From NCBI GenBank assembly GCA_016713985.1, contig JADJOD010000050.1, positions 1 to 64,000 of the forward strand: a stretch of 64,000 nucleotides of DNA, given 5' to 3'. Source of the stretch: Lewinellaceae bacterium. GTDB taxonomy: Bacteria; Bacteroidota; Bacteroidia; Chitinophagales; Saprospiraceae. Positions 17,330-27,205 of this stretch are shown here, one piece after another (the first letter of the stretch is position 1; each line of letters begins with the position of its first letter). The position numbers and the translations under genes are program-made. The notes under the pieces are model-generated. The model did not search any database. It was not told the origin of the DNA and saw only the letters and a program-made list of their open reading frames with translations.

Positions 17330-20300
17330 ATGCACATCCTCAACGAAGACGCCATAGAATACGCCGCGAACAACCTGTTCACCACCGAACTGGGTTATGC
17401 GGAGATCATCTGGGGGCCAGACATCGCACCGGAAGGCGCACGTTTGCAGGAGCGGGAATTTAATGAAGTCGTGTTGCGTGGGCGGTTGGAGACAGCCATA
17501 CACAAATTGAACCCACACTTACCTGCAGATGCCCGCGAGGATGTTTTGCGCAAGGTGTTGCGTGTGGAATTCCCAGATTCCTTGTCCAATAATTTTGCCT
17601 TTCACCAACTGCTTACGGAAGGCGTAGATGTGACCTTCCGTAACGCACATGGAGAAATTCGTACCGACAAAGCCCTGGTGATTGATTTTGCGCAACCTGA
17701 ACGCAATGAGTTTATAACGGTACGCCAACTCACGGTCATCGAAAATCAGAAAAACCGCCGGGCCGATACCGTGATCTATGTCAACGGTTTGCCCTTGGTG
17801 TTGCTGGAATTTAAAAACCCTGCCGATGCCAATGCCACTTTGAAAAACGCCTGGAACCAGGTACAAACCTATCAAAAAGACATTCCCTCCCTTTTTCAAT
17901 ACAATACTTTCTGCATTATTGGCGACGGCATCCACGCCAAAGCAGGCACCATTTCCAGCGATGAAAGCCGCTACATGGCCTGGAAAAGCACGGATGGACG
18001 CAACCTGGTTAAAACCGGGATGCCCGATCAGGAAACGCTGCTTCGGGGCGTGCTCAACAAAAAGACCCTGCTTGAACTCATCCGGCATTTCATCGTGTTC
18101 GAGGAAACGCCCAAAAAAACCATCAAAAAACTGGCGGCTTATCACCAATACTACGCCGTAAACAAAGCCATCCGTACTTCCATTGCGGCTTCTTCTGAAG
18201 TCGGCAACAAACAAGCGGGCGTTGTATGGCACACCCAAGGCAGCGGCAAAAGCCTGAGCATGGTTTTTTATGCAGGAAAACTGGTGCTGGCTCCTGAAAT
18301 GGAGAATCCCACATTGGTAGTGCTCACCGACCGTAATGACCTTGACCAACAGTTGTTTGGAACGTTTAGCGCCTGCCGCAGCCTTTTGCGTCAAACGCCC
18401 AAACAAGCCGAGAACCGGGAGCATTTGCAGGAATTGCTGACCGTAGCATCGGGAGGGATCGTGTTTACCACTATCCAGAAGTTTCTGGAAACAGAGGAGT
18501 ACGAAAATGAGGCGGGTGAGACCAAACGCATCAGCGTAAAATTTCCCACCCTTTCCACCCGGCGCAACATTGTGGTGATAGCCGATGAAGCCCACCGAAG
18601 TCAATACGATTTCATCGACGGCTTCGCGCGCAACATGCGCGATGCTTTACCCAATGCCACTTTCCTGGGCTTCACCGGTACGCCAGTAGAAAAATCGGAT
18701 GCCAATACCCGCGCCGTTTTTGGCGAATACGTGGACATCTACGACATCAAACGCGCGGTGGATGACGGGGCAACCGTCCCGATTTATTACGAAAGCCGCC
18801 TGGCGCACATCAAACTGGATAAGGAGCAAGCGGCAGTGTTGGATGAGAAGATCAATGCCCTGCTCGAAAACTATGGTGAAACCGATGAAGTCGCCCACCG
18901 CGTTCGGCAAAAGGCCAAATGGGCACGGGTAGAAGCAGTGGTCAGCAGTGAAGGCCGGGTGAAACAGGTGGCTGCTGACATTGTGCAGCACTTTGAGCAA
19001 CGCCGTGAAGTCACGCTTGGCAAGGCCATGATCGTTTGTATCAGTCGCCAGGCATGTGTGGCCATGTACGATGCCCTCAAAGCATTGCGTCCAGACTGGC
19101 ATGCCGAGGAAGATACCAAAGGCGGTATGAAGGTCGTGATGACGGGCAGCGCCAGCGATCCCAAAGAATTGCAGGAGCATATCCGCACCAAAACCCAAAA
19201 CGAAGTCATTGCCAACCGATTCAAGGACGAAAACGACCCTTTGAGCATCATTATCGTACGGGATATGTGGCTGACGGGATTCGACGTGCCTTGTCTGGAT
19301 ACACTGTATGTGGACAAACCCATGAGTGGGCACAACCTGATGCAGGCCATTGCACGTACCAACCGCGTATTCAAGAACAAAGGCGCAGGGGTGGTAGTGG
19401 ATTATATCGGGATCCTCTACGACCTGAAACAAGCCCTCGAAAACTACATCGAAAACGGCGGCGAAGGCAAGCCCGCCAACTACAAGGAAGACGCCGTCTC
19501 AGCGATGATGAAGCATTACGAGCGGGTGAAAAGCCTTTTTGAGCATATCGGCGGACGGTCGGGATTCCCTTACGATTTCTATTTCCAATTGGATCGAGCC
19601 AATCTGCAACTGGAATTTATCGCCCGGGCAGCGAACTATATCCTGCAATTGGAAGAAGGCAAGCAGGAGTTCCGGGAAGCCGTTTATGCCCTGCTCCGGG
19701 CTTTTTCGATTGCCGTACCCGATGATGCCGCCATCGCCATTCGCGATGAAGTCAAGTTTTTCCAGGCGGTCCGCTCGTACATCATCAAAGTGACGGTTTC
19801 TGAACAGGAACAACAGCTTGCTGAAAAAGGCGCACCGACTTCCGATGAAATTGACAGTACCATCCGGCAGATGGTGAGCAAAGCGATTTTGCCGCAAAAT
19901 GTGATTGATCTCTTTGCCGTGGCCGGGGTGAAAAACCCGGACATCTCCTTTATCCTGTCTGAGGACTTTTTACACGAAGCCCAAAAATCAGACAAGCAGT
20001 CCTTGCTGGCGGAAATCGTGCGGAAATTGCTAAACGATGAAATCAAGTCTTTTGGAAAATCTAATCTTGTCAAGGGCAAGGAGTTTTCCAGTATGTTGCA
20101 GGAATCGGTGAATCGTTATCAAAACCATGTGGTATCGGCGGCGCAGTTTGTGCAGGAACTGATTGACATGGCAAAGGGGGTCAACAAGGCCAAACATCGT
20201 GGCGAGGAATTGGGCCTCACAGAAGGCGAGGTCGCGTTTTACGATGCGTTGGAAACCAATGATGACGCGGTTAAAGTCTTGGGCGATGACATCTTAAAAA

Positions 20301-20488
20301 AGATTGCTCTTGACCTTTACAAAAACTTCCGGGAAAATGCCTCGATTGATTGGAGCGTGAAGGAATCGGTGCGGGCAAAATTACGCGTGAGCATCAAGCG
20401 CGTGTTGAAAATGCACGGGTATCCGCCGGATAAGACGGAGGCGGCGGTGCGGTTGGTTTTGGAGCAGGCGGAGATGATGGCGGGGTAG
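17330..20488 (+). CDS. hsdR: Type I restriction enzyme HsdR (nuclease/translocase subunit)
   Basis: 1052 residues, full length and uninterrupted. The N-terminal nuclease has the PD-(D/E)xK pattern RRADTVIYVNG then LLEFKN near residues 145-162. The SF2 translocase motor has Walker A HTQGSGKS near 302, DEAHRSQYDF near 420 and FTGTPV; a helicase C domain follows (VDKPMSGHNLMQAIARTNR). A long helical C-terminus binds the methylase core. HsdR cuts only as part of R2M2S, so with hsdM and hsdS disrupted it would be idle unless those lesions are errors or a partner set lies elsewhere. Its GC-rich codon use contrasts with the two genes before it. Confidence 0.97.
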   Translation: MHILNEDAIEYAANNLFTTELGYAEIIWGPDIAPEGARLQEREFNEVVLRGRLETAIHKLNPHLPADAREDVLRKVLRVEFPDSLSNNFAFHQLLTEGVDVTFRNAHGEIRTDKALVIDFAQPERNEFITVRQLTVIENQKNRRADTVIYVNGLPLVLLEFKNPADANATLKNAWNQVQTYQKDIPSLFQYNTFCIIGDGIHAKAGTISSDESRYMAWKSTDGRNLVKTGMPDQETLLRGVLNKKTLLELIRHFIVFEETPKKTIKKLAAYHQYYAVNKAIRTSIAASSEVGNKQAGVVWHTQGSGKSLSMVFYAGKLVLAPEMENPTLVVLTDRNDLDQQLFGTFSACRSLLRQTPKQAENREHLQELLTVASGGIVFTTIQKFLETEEYENEAGETKRISVKFPTLSTRRNIVVIADEAHRSQYDFIDGFARNMRDALPNATFLGFTGTPVEKSDANTRAVFGEYVDIYDIKRAVDDGATVPIYYESRLAHIKLDKEQAAVLDEKINALLENYGETDEVAHRVRQKAKWARVEAVVSSEGRVKQVAADIVQHFEQRREVTLGKAMIVCISRQACVAMYDALKALRPDWHAEEDTKGGMKVVMTGSASDPKELQEHIRTKTQNEVIANRFKDENDPLSIIIVRDMWLTGFDVPCLDTLYVDKPMSGHNLMQAIARTNRVFKNKGAGVVVDYIGILYDLKQALENYIENGGEGKPANYKEDAVSAMMKHYERVKSLFEHIGGRSGFPYDFYFQLDRANLQLEFIARAANYILQLEEGKQEFREAVYALLRAFSIAVPDDAAIAIRDEVKFFQAVRSYIIKVTVSEQEQQLAEKGAPTSDEIDSTIRQMVSKAILPQNVIDLFAVAGVKNPDISFILSEDFLHEAQKSDKQSLLAEIVRKLLNDEIKSFGKSNLVKGKEFSSMLQESVNRYQNHVVSAAQFVQELIDMAKGVNKAKHRGEELGLTEGEVAFYDALETNDDAVKVLGDDILKKIALDLYKNFRENASIDWSVKESVRAKLRVSIKRVLKMHGYPPDKTEAAVRLVLEQAEMMAG

Positions 20489-20567
20489 GAGTAAGAGCAA
20501 AGAAAGTATTTCCTGCCTGAAAACTATTTGTTTTTGTTTTGTCGCGCCCCTTCTGTTTTGTCGCAAA

Positions 20568-20586
20568 TTGTTTCACCATGAAACAA
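20568..20586. promoter_or_regulatory. Candidate operator palindrome upstream of the Panacea antitoxin
   Basis: TTGTTTCA and TGAAACAA are exact 8-base arms around CCA. The site lies about 60 bases before the antitoxin start at 20647, in a T-rich leader. Toxin-antitoxin operons usually repress themselves through such palindromes; that role here is inference. Confidence 0.45.
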
Positions 20587-20646
20587 AATGGATGTTTTTT
20601 TTTTATTTTTTGTTTTATCTTTACACTGAAAATCAAATTCTTGCCT

Positions 20647-21288
20647 ATGTTCCGCGCCTTGCTCAATGATAAAATTGGTACTGTTGTTCGGCATTTTGCT
20701 GCCCAAATACCGCATTTGTCGCTGACCAAGTTACTCAAACTGCTGTATATCACAGACGAAATGGCAATGCGTGAGACGGGTACGCCAATTACCTGGCTCG
20801 AATATCGTGTTTGGAAACGCGGCCCGGTTCCGGCAGAGATTTATCAGGAAATCAAGCATGGAGAAAAAATGACCATCGGCAGCCACCTGGTTTCGCTGGA
20901 TAATTACATTCATATTAAAAGGCAAGAAAGTCCCCGCCGCCCGGGACAAGAAGAAGTGTTTATTGAGACCAGGGGGGAAGATGATTTATCCATACTGTCT
21001 GGTTACGAAGTCGAATTGCTTAATCGGGTGATAAAACAGTTTGGTAATCTGAATGCTACCGAATTGATAGATTTCCTGCATGAAGAAGGTTCACTATGGC
21101 ACAAAGCGGTGCAAGAACACAAGTTGGACACCAACTTTGAATTGTTCCAAAACACGTCCAACTGCATCATTGATTTTTCTGACTTGATTGAGGATGACGA
21201 GTTGCTGAAAATGGCCGCTCAATCGGCATTTGAATCCCTGGCTTTCCATAAAACCCTTTACGAAACCAAATTGCAGCAGGATGCCTGA
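20647..21288 (+). CDS. Panacea-domain (SocA/DUF4065) antitoxin
   Basis: 213 residues from the ATG at 20647; the in-frame upstream extension from 20539 is a low-complexity Phe-rich leader and is rejected. The Panacea/SocA signature is present: SLTKLLKLLYITDEMAM, WLEYRVWKRGPVP and a helical C-terminus with LWHKAVQE. Panacea proteins are antitoxins of the PanAT group, where the domain neutralises very different toxins. The stop lies 8 bases inside the next gene, an arrangement typical of such operons. It is the last clearly island-like pair before chromosomal genes. Confidence 0.85.
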   Translation: MFRALLNDKIGTVVRHFAAQIPHLSLTKLLKLLYITDEMAMRETGTPITWLEYRVWKRGPVPAEIYQEIKHGEKMTIGSHLVSLDNYIHIKRQESPRRPGQEEVFIETRGEDDLSILSGYEVELLNRVIKQFGNLNATELIDFLHEEGSLWHKAVQEHKLDTNFELFQNTSNCIIDFSDLIEDDELLKMAAQSAFESLAFHKTLYETKLQQDA

Positions 21289-21750
21289 TGTCTTTGCCCC
21301 TGGAAACCTCGTCCGTATCAAAGATTTCCAATTTGAAGACGGCAATACAAGAGACAAATATTTGTTTGTCTTGTTACGGAATGACAGTGGTGCATACGTC
21401 ATCTCTTCCCTTGCCACCAGTCAGAACAAAATGAACATTTCCACTACCGGAAGCGGGTGTTACCACGATCCAAAAATTTCCACTTACTATCATTTCCCTG
21501 CGGGGAAGTGTTTGGCGAGGGCAATTTTTCCTTTGACAAGGAGACGTATATTTTTTTCCGGGAGAATGTCCGCAAACTTGAAGTAACTGACCTCACCAAC
21601 TATTTCAGGGCAACAGACCCTTTTGCTGTTGCATCAATTACAACTTTGAAAAATGAGGAATTGAAAAAGCTGCTTCAATGCGTAGTCAGTTCCACCTTTA
21701 CCCCGGAGGGTTTAAAAGCGGAACTCACCGCTTTCAAAGATTCACTTTAA
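21281..21750 (+). pseudogene. PemK/MazF-like toxin partner, one frameshift
   Basis: Starts MPDVFAPGNLVRIKDFQF at 21281, overlapping the antitoxin stop. The first 74 codons look like a small PemK/MazF-type SH3-like barrel (basic start, then YLFVLLRNDSGAYVISSL). At 21502-21505 a run of four G should be five: in the next frame the protein continues naturally as EVFGEGNFSFDKETYIFF to 21750 (about 155 residues in total). The fold assignment is from pattern only. If the lesion is real the toxin is dead and the antitoxin an orphan; a missing base in a G-run suggests a read error. Confidence 0.6.
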
Positions 21751-21783
21751 GCCTCCATTTTTACCCAATAAAAGGGCTCAAAT

Positions 21784-21832
21784 CGGAGAGGTCGAACACA
21801 CCCTAAAACACCATAAACATTCGACCTCTCCG
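21784..21832. terminator. Hairpin after the toxin-antitoxin pair
   Basis: CGGAGAGGTCGAA (21784-21796) and TTCGACCTCTCCG (21820-21832) are exact 13-base arms. No T-run follows, so this is a possible factor-dependent terminator or a repeat element. It marks the boundary between the island genes and the next chromosomal gene at 21904. Confidence 0.5.
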
Positions 21833-21903
21833 AGGTCAAATCCGATTTTGATTCGTTTGCCCCGACGCCCACCCCAACCAAAACACCTAACCTTGCCAAA
21901 AAA

Positions 21904-23322
21904 ATGATGCGCAACCTTCCATTGTATCCGGGTCATCCGTGGCTGGCAGCCGCAACCGTATTGCTGTTTGTATTATTCCTGGCGTCTTGCTCCGGGAGGA
22001 TTGTACAACATCCCGGCGCGTCGGGGAGTTTTTTTGACACCGCGCTGGTGTACAAAACTTACCGCCCCCAAAAAAACGACCGGGTAGTCTCCAGAAGCCA
22101 TTATTTACAACAGCTGCACGGCTTCTGGCTGGGGCAGTGCATCGCCAACTGGACGGGTTTGGTGACGGAAATGGATAAAATCGGGGGCGCGGGCAAAAAC
22201 GGCAGATGTGCGGGGTTTTATACCCGGGAAAACTGGGGCGGGCCGGACCATCCGAATCTCTGGAATTCCAACAAACTTTCCGATACTATTCATTATTTGT
22301 TTGAAAATGAGCAAGGTATATGGGGTGCCGACGACGACACGGATATTGAATACATCTACCAGCACCTGTTGCTTACGCATAAAACGTCTCTGCTGACGGG
22401 CCGGCAAATCCGGGAAGGCTGGATGAAACACATCCGGGCGGAGGAAGAAAACTACCTGTGGGTATCCAATCCGCAGGCCTTCGACCTGATGAAAGCGGGC
22501 ATGGAGCCGCCTGCAACCGGCCATCCCGACAATCACCCGCATTACGAAATGATCGATGCCCAGTTGACGACTGAAATCTTCGGCTTTTTTGCACCTGCCC
22601 GCCCTGATATCGCCTTAAAAATGGCGCATCTGCCCATTCAAACAACCGCGAGGCACAACGCCGAATGGGCATCCGAATTTTATGTCGTCATGTACGCGCT
22701 GGCATCGCGGGTGGATGAACGCCTGTCCATGAAGGAAAAGGTCTTTTGGATGGCTGATATGGCCCGAAAACGGCTTCCCAACACGTCCTACTCCGCCAAA
22801 ATGTATGATTTTGTAAAAAACAAATACGATGCGGGGGCAAGTTGGGAACAAACGAGGGATGCCTTGCACGAAAAGTACCAGGTGCATCAGGACGACGGCT
22901 ATACATGGTCGACAAGAGACACCTTTTGCAATGGTTGTTTTGCCTCCGGAATTAACTTTGGCTCCAGCATTATCAGCCTGTTATACGGGGAAGGCGACCT
23001 CAGAGAAACCATAAAAATAGCCGCCCTGGCCGGCTGGGATTCCGACAACCCCACCGCAACCTGGGGAGGGCTGCTCGGATTTATGCTGGGCAAAGAAGGG
23101 GTTGAAAAAGCCTTCGGAAGAACATTTTCCGACAAATTCAACATCCACCGGACCCGGGTGGGTTTCCCCGATAAAGGGATCGACTCGTTTTATCACATGG
23201 CGAAAAATGGAGTGTACATCGTCGACCGGGTCGTCCAGGAACAGATGAACGGCGGTGTCGACTTAAAAAAAGACGTTTGGTATATCCCCGACAAGGGTCT
23301 GGATTTTCCGGTCGGGCAATAG
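21904..23322 (+). CDS. ADP-ribosylglycohydrolase-family lipoprotein
   Basis: 472 residues. A lipoprotein signal ends in the lipobox LASC near residue 29. The body matches the ADP-ribosylglycohydrolase (ARH/DraG) fold: GADDDTDIEY near residue 140 and AGWDSDNPTATWGG near 377 supply the Asp residues that bind the two Mg ions, and HGFWLGQCIAN is the usual first helix. Family enzymes remove ADP-ribose from Arg, Ser or DNA, mostly in the cytoplasm. Export as a lipoprotein is unusual and argues for another substrate, such as a glycan or nucleoside derivative. The next gene is convergent and 10 bases away. Confidence 0.85.
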   Translation: MMRNLPLYPGHPWLAAATVLLFVLFLASCSGRIVQHPGASGSFFDTALVYKTYRPQKNDRVVSRSHYLQQLHGFWLGQCIANWTGLVTEMDKIGGAGKNGRCAGFYTRENWGGPDHPNLWNSNKLSDTIHYLFENEQGIWGADDDTDIEYIYQHLLLTHKTSLLTGRQIREGWMKHIRAEEENYLWVSNPQAFDLMKAGMEPPATGHPDNHPHYEMIDAQLTTEIFGFFAPARPDIALKMAHLPIQTTARHNAEWASEFYVVMYALASRVDERLSMKEKVFWMADMARKRLPNTSYSAKMYDFVKNKYDAGASWEQTRDALHEKYQVHQDDGYTWSTRDTFCNGCFASGINFGSSIISLLYGEGDLRETIKIAALAGWDSDNPTATWGGLLGFMLGKEGVEKAFGRTFSDKFNIHRTRVGFPDKGIDSFYHMAKNGVYIVDRVVQEQMNGGVDLKKDVWYIPDKGLDFPVGQ

Positions 23323-23332
23323 GCGGATGAAC

Positions 23333-23767
23333 CTACCCCACCCCCAGCAATTCCACTTCAAAGATCAGCGTGCTGTTCGGGCCGATCTCGGCGCTCACCT
23401 GTTGTTCGCCGTAGGCGAGGTGCGGCGGCAGAAAAAGGCGCCATTTGCTGCCGGTAGCCATGAGTTGCAGGGCTTCCGTCCAGCCTTTTATCACGCGGTT
23501 GAGCGGGAATGTAGCCGGCCGGCCGCGTTGTACCGAACTGTCGAACACCCTGCCGTCGATCAGGGTGCCGTGGTAGTGGCAGGTGACGTTGCTGACCGGG
23601 CCAGGTTTTGCGCCGGAACCTTCCGTGATGATTTCATATTGCAACCCGCTTTCGAGGCTGACGACACCCGGGCGTTGGGCGTTTTCGGCTAAAAAAGCCT
23701 GGCCCGCGGCTAAGTTTTCTGCGGCTTTGGTTTCTCGCATGGCTTTAAGTTTTTCTGATACGGACAT
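23333..23767 (-). CDS. FKBP-type peptidyl-prolyl cis-trans isomerase
   Basis: 144 residues from the ATG at 23767 (a TTG three codons earlier is less likely). The N-terminal helical part (MSVSEKLKAMRETKAAENLA) precedes one FKBP domain: LESGLQYEIITEGSG, TCHYHGTLIDGRVFDSSV, VIKGWTEALQLM and LAYGEQ. It isomerises peptide-prolyl bonds and assists folding. It has no signal peptide, so is probably cytoplasmic. It is the only gene on its transcript and converges on the ADP-ribosylglycohydrolase gene. Confidence 0.92.
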   Translation of the reverse strand: MSVSEKLKAMRETKAAENLAAGQAFLAENAQRPGVVSLESGLQYEIITEGSGAKPGPVSNVTCHYHGTLIDGRVFDSSVQRGRPATFPLNRVIKGWTEALQLMATGSKWRLFLPPHLAYGEQQVSAEIGPNSTLIFEVELLGVG

Positions 23768-23926
23768 GATAAACAAATGATGGACAAGCAGGAACAGGGA
23801 TTATCCTCCCGAAACCCGGGCAAACGTAGGGAAGATTTTGGAGTGTTTTTATACAAATTCCACCGGGATTGGAGTTTTAGGGTTACTTCAACTTGCTAAC
23901 CCGTCTTCAACTCGTTTTTCCGGTAT

Positions 23927-25696
23927 ATGAAACCTGTCGCAATTTTTTTATTCCTGCTTTTTGAACCGCCCTGTCCGCCCAGCAATCCTCCATAAGTAAA
24001 TCGCGGGACCGTTTTCGCGAAAAAAACGACGGCCGTTACCCGGTGCGTATAGAAAACGCCTTCAACATCAATCAACAGGGTTCCGATTTTGCACCCGCAT
24101 TTTATAAAGAAGGTATCGTGTTTGTATCGAGCCGGAGTAAAACGGCCAGCGCGACGCGAAAACAAACGAAACCTACGCCAAACTTTTTACTATGCGTTTT
24201 TCGATTATAACGGCGAGCCGGTTTTCCCGCAGTTCATAGACCTGCGCCCAACAATGGAAGGCGGTTTTAACGAGGGCCCGCTTTGTTTCAGCCGCGACAA
24301 CCACACCGTTTTTCAAACCCGCAACAACAATAAGGACGGCGTATTAAAATCCAACGCCGCCGGCAAATCGACCTTAAAGATCTACGAGTCGAAGTACGGG
24401 AAACCCCTCTGGACAAAACCCGTGGAACTGCCGTTCAACAGCGACGACTACTCCTGCATGCACCCCAGCCTGAGCGCCGACGGCAGCAAACTTTTTTTCG
24501 CTTCCGATATGCCCGGCGGTTACGGCGGGTTCGATTTGTATTATGTCGACCGAAATAACGGCGCGTGGGGGCAACCCGTCAACCTCGGCCCGGTGGTTAA
24601 TACCGCCAAACAGGAAATTTTTCCCTTTATCAGTCCGTCGGGCGCCTTGTTTTTTACCTCCAACGGCCGCAGCAATACACTCGGCGGGCTCGATATTTAC
24701 TACGTAAACGAGCCGCTGAACAACCCCGAAGAAGTCGTCAACCTTGGTGATCAGATCAATTCCGATGCCGACGACATGGCATTTATCCTCGATGATTCCG
24801 GGAAAAAGGGCTTTTTCAGCAGCAACCGCGCCCGGGGGGCAGGAAAGGACGATATATACCTCTTCGAATCGCCGCGTGGCCTCGAAGGCATCGCACAACC
24901 CGAAACAAACGAGGCGCTGATCGTGGTCAAAGACGCGGTCACAGGCGCGCCGCTTCAACAGGCCGCCATCCGAATCCTGCAGGCTTCAGATGACGGATTT
25001 GCCGGCAGCCCAAACGATTTTTTCAGCGTCCGCCTCGTGCCGCAAACCGGCAAACCCAATGTGTTCAACATCCAACTCGTCCTGAAAAACCCCGATGACC
25101 TGGGCACGGCCGATCTGTACAGCAACGCAGAAGGAAAAGCGCGCACCGAATTCACCCGGTATCAGCATTACCTGGTGGTTGTCAGCCTTGAAGGGTATCA
25201 GCCAAAAGAAAATCTGATCACCGTCGATCACGAGCGGGAAATAACGCTGGCGATTAACCTGGAGCCGGAAACGCCGCTTCAAACGCAAAATCTGGCAGCG
25301 AAGGATAGTTTATTCCCTGCGGGCGATATCCGGGAAGGCGTCACCATCATTTCGGAAAAACAAATTTTCGACGACAACAAATCAACACTCTCGGGCGCTG
25401 CGGTAAACTACCTGAATGCCCTCGCTGAGATATGGCGAACTTTTCCGGGAATGGAAATCGACCTCGTTGCCCATACCGACACCCGTGGCGATGCAGGGTT
25501 CAATCGGCAACTGAGTGAAGAACGGGCAAAAAACGCTAAAACTTACCTGATTTTTAAAGGAATTGACGAAAATCGTATTCAAACCTACGGGAAAGGTGAA
25601 TCCGAACCCCGCAACCGCTGCGTGGAAGGTGTAAATTGTTCCGACGAGGAACACGCACAAAACAACCGGTTGGAGATTCGGATTCGGAAGTTATAA
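23927..25696 (+). CDS. OmpA-family protein with PD40 beta-propeller repeats (frameshifted near the 5' end)
   Basis: The C-terminal third is an OmpA peptidoglycan-binding domain: DLVAHTDTRGDAGFNRQLSE and KGIDENRIQTYGKGESEP. The middle has WD40-like PD40 repeats (LSADGSKLFFASDMPGGYGG, FISPSGALFFTSNGRSN). A continuous frame begins only near 24089. Upstream, a signal-like start at 23927 (MKPVAIFLFLL), a second frame (SISKSRDRFREKNDGRYPV) and the main frame join only if single bases are missing near 23965, 24147 and 24186. These proteins tether the outer membrane to the wall. Error or decay cannot be told apart here. Confidence 0.75.
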
Positions 25697-25722
25697 AAAG
25701 ACTGAATCGTGTTCCTGCCGCC

Positions 25723-26787
25723 TCACTCTACTGTCAGCGTCAGGTTCCCCGTCGTACCGCTGCTGACAATCTTGTAATTGACGTTCAGCACAGGACTATA
25801 TACATTGTCCCAGGCACAGTTGCTGCCGATACATTCCCAGATGCCGAGTTGGTTGGCGGAGGTTTTGGCGGGGGCCATCACGTATTCCCCTTTGGCGAGG
25901 GTATAATAAACGCCGTTGAGCGAAACCGTGATGGAAGCGTTGGTATTGGCGGCGTGGCGCACCCGGATTCGCTGGCCGGAGTACATTTTGCCGATAAAAT
26001 CCTTGTCGACGGCGGAAAGTTGGGTGTTCCAGGGGATGGATACGCCGTTGGTGGTGAGTGAAGCCGGTACGGGGTACTGCATGATGGATTTTGAATCGTG
26101 GTTGGTGTGCTGGGTTTGGGCCCACTGGTATTTGGTCAGCACCTGTTCGTTCACTTTTTGCTGCGACCAGCCCATTTGAGCGTAATAGGCATATACCGCC
26201 GGGGTTTTCCACAAAATATTCGCAGTGGGGTTCTGGTGTTCGTGGCCGAGACCGAGTGCGTGGCCGAATTCGTGCAGGGTGGTGGTGCGGATTTCAGTTT
26301 CGGTGGTATTGGCGGTGAATTGCAGGTTCATCGTTTTTTGGCTCTGCGGAATACTGAGGTTGTCTTTCCCCACGTACGACCAGTGGCCGGCATTGTCGAA
26401 AGCGATCCGAATATCGGAAGTTCCGGAAGTGACTTTAGTAAACTTGATGTTGGCAAAACTCTCCCACTGTTTAGCGTATCCCATCACTTTGCTTTGCAGG
26501 GTGGCGCTGCCGTTGAGAAAACGCACACGAAGCGTCAGGCCCGGTGTCCAGAACTTGTTTTTCAGGCCCGTGGCGCGGTCGTCCACGGTGCCGTCCGGCA
26601 ACAATTCCGGGTAATCGAGATCGGCAGGGTCTTCGGTGAGGCAAGTGTTGCTGATCAATTCGGCCAGTTCCTCTTCGGAAAACAGGTCGGGGATCACTTC
26701 TTCTTCCTTATGGCAAGCGGCAAAAAAGAGGGCGATGGAGAGGGCAAGAAAAGAGCGGAAACCCGGGAAACAACTGCGGATGGTCAT
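25723..26787 (-). CDS. Astacin-like (M12A) zinc metalloprotease lipoprotein
   Basis: 354 residues. The signal peptide ends in FFAAC near residue 25. The metzincin zinc site HEFGHALGLGHEH near residue 171 (three His and the catalytic Glu) and the Met-turn SIMQYP near 234 identify an M12A/matrixin-type protease. A C-terminal beta domain of about 90 residues (RIRVRHAANTNASITVSLNG) may bind substrate or the cell surface. Inferred role: extracellular protein degradation at the outer membrane. Single-gene transcript, divergent from the hexosaminidase gene. Confidence 0.9.
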   Translation of the reverse strand: MTIRSCFPGFRSFLALSIALFFAACHKEEEVIPDLFSEEELAELISNTCLTEDPADLDYPELLPDGTVDDRATGLKNKFWTPGLTLRVRFLNGSATLQSKVMGYAKQWESFANIKFTKVTSGTSDIRIAFDNAGHWSYVGKDNLSIPQSQKTMNLQFTANTTETEIRTTTLHEFGHALGLGHEHQNPTANILWKTPAVYAYYAQMGWSQQKVNEQVLTKYQWAQTQHTNHDSKSIMQYPVPASLTTNGVSIPWNTQLSAVDKDFIGKMYSGQRIRVRHAANTNASITVSLNGVYYTLAKGEYVMAPAKTSANQLGIWECIGSNCAWDNVYSPVLNVNYKIVSSGTTGNLTLTVE

Positions 26788-27205
26788 GATCTGATGATTT
26801 ACACGGTAAACAATAAGGTGGTTTGTGCTGGTATTGACGTGTTCATCAAATCTTCATAAGCGCCTGTTTGATATTGATCAATGGTTTTGAACTTCGGAAA
26901 ACTGCTGCTTAAAACTGTCCGGCGGTAAATATATTTTTCATTCGTTGTTTTGGTTTTGTTAAAAATATTTGACTGAAAAATGCTTTTTTGTCCCGATAAT
27001 TAGCGCATTTTATGGCAAAACACAGGCATATTCGGGCATAAACTGCACACCGCCGCCCGTTTCCTGCTTCTGCTCTTCTTCCGGGTTTTATCTTTTTTAA
27101 CTTTTTTATTAAAGTTCTCATAAACAGGATGTTCCGGTGGGTCTTGCAGAAATCGGGATATTTTTCTGACATTGGCCGCTGTATTTTTCGCTCAACCACA
27201 TTCCT
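26788..27205. other. Intergenic stretch between divergent genes
   Basis: 418 bases of AT-rich sequence without a convincing gene. It should hold promoters for the protease (minus) and hexosaminidase (plus). A TATTTTTCG near 27182 resembles a -7 element for the latter. Nothing else was recognised. Confidence 0.5.

Noticed and set aside
8507..21832. Prophage or integrative plasmid
   Set aside because: No integrase, capsid, terminase, relaxase or replication gene was seen; ParA has no ParB partner.
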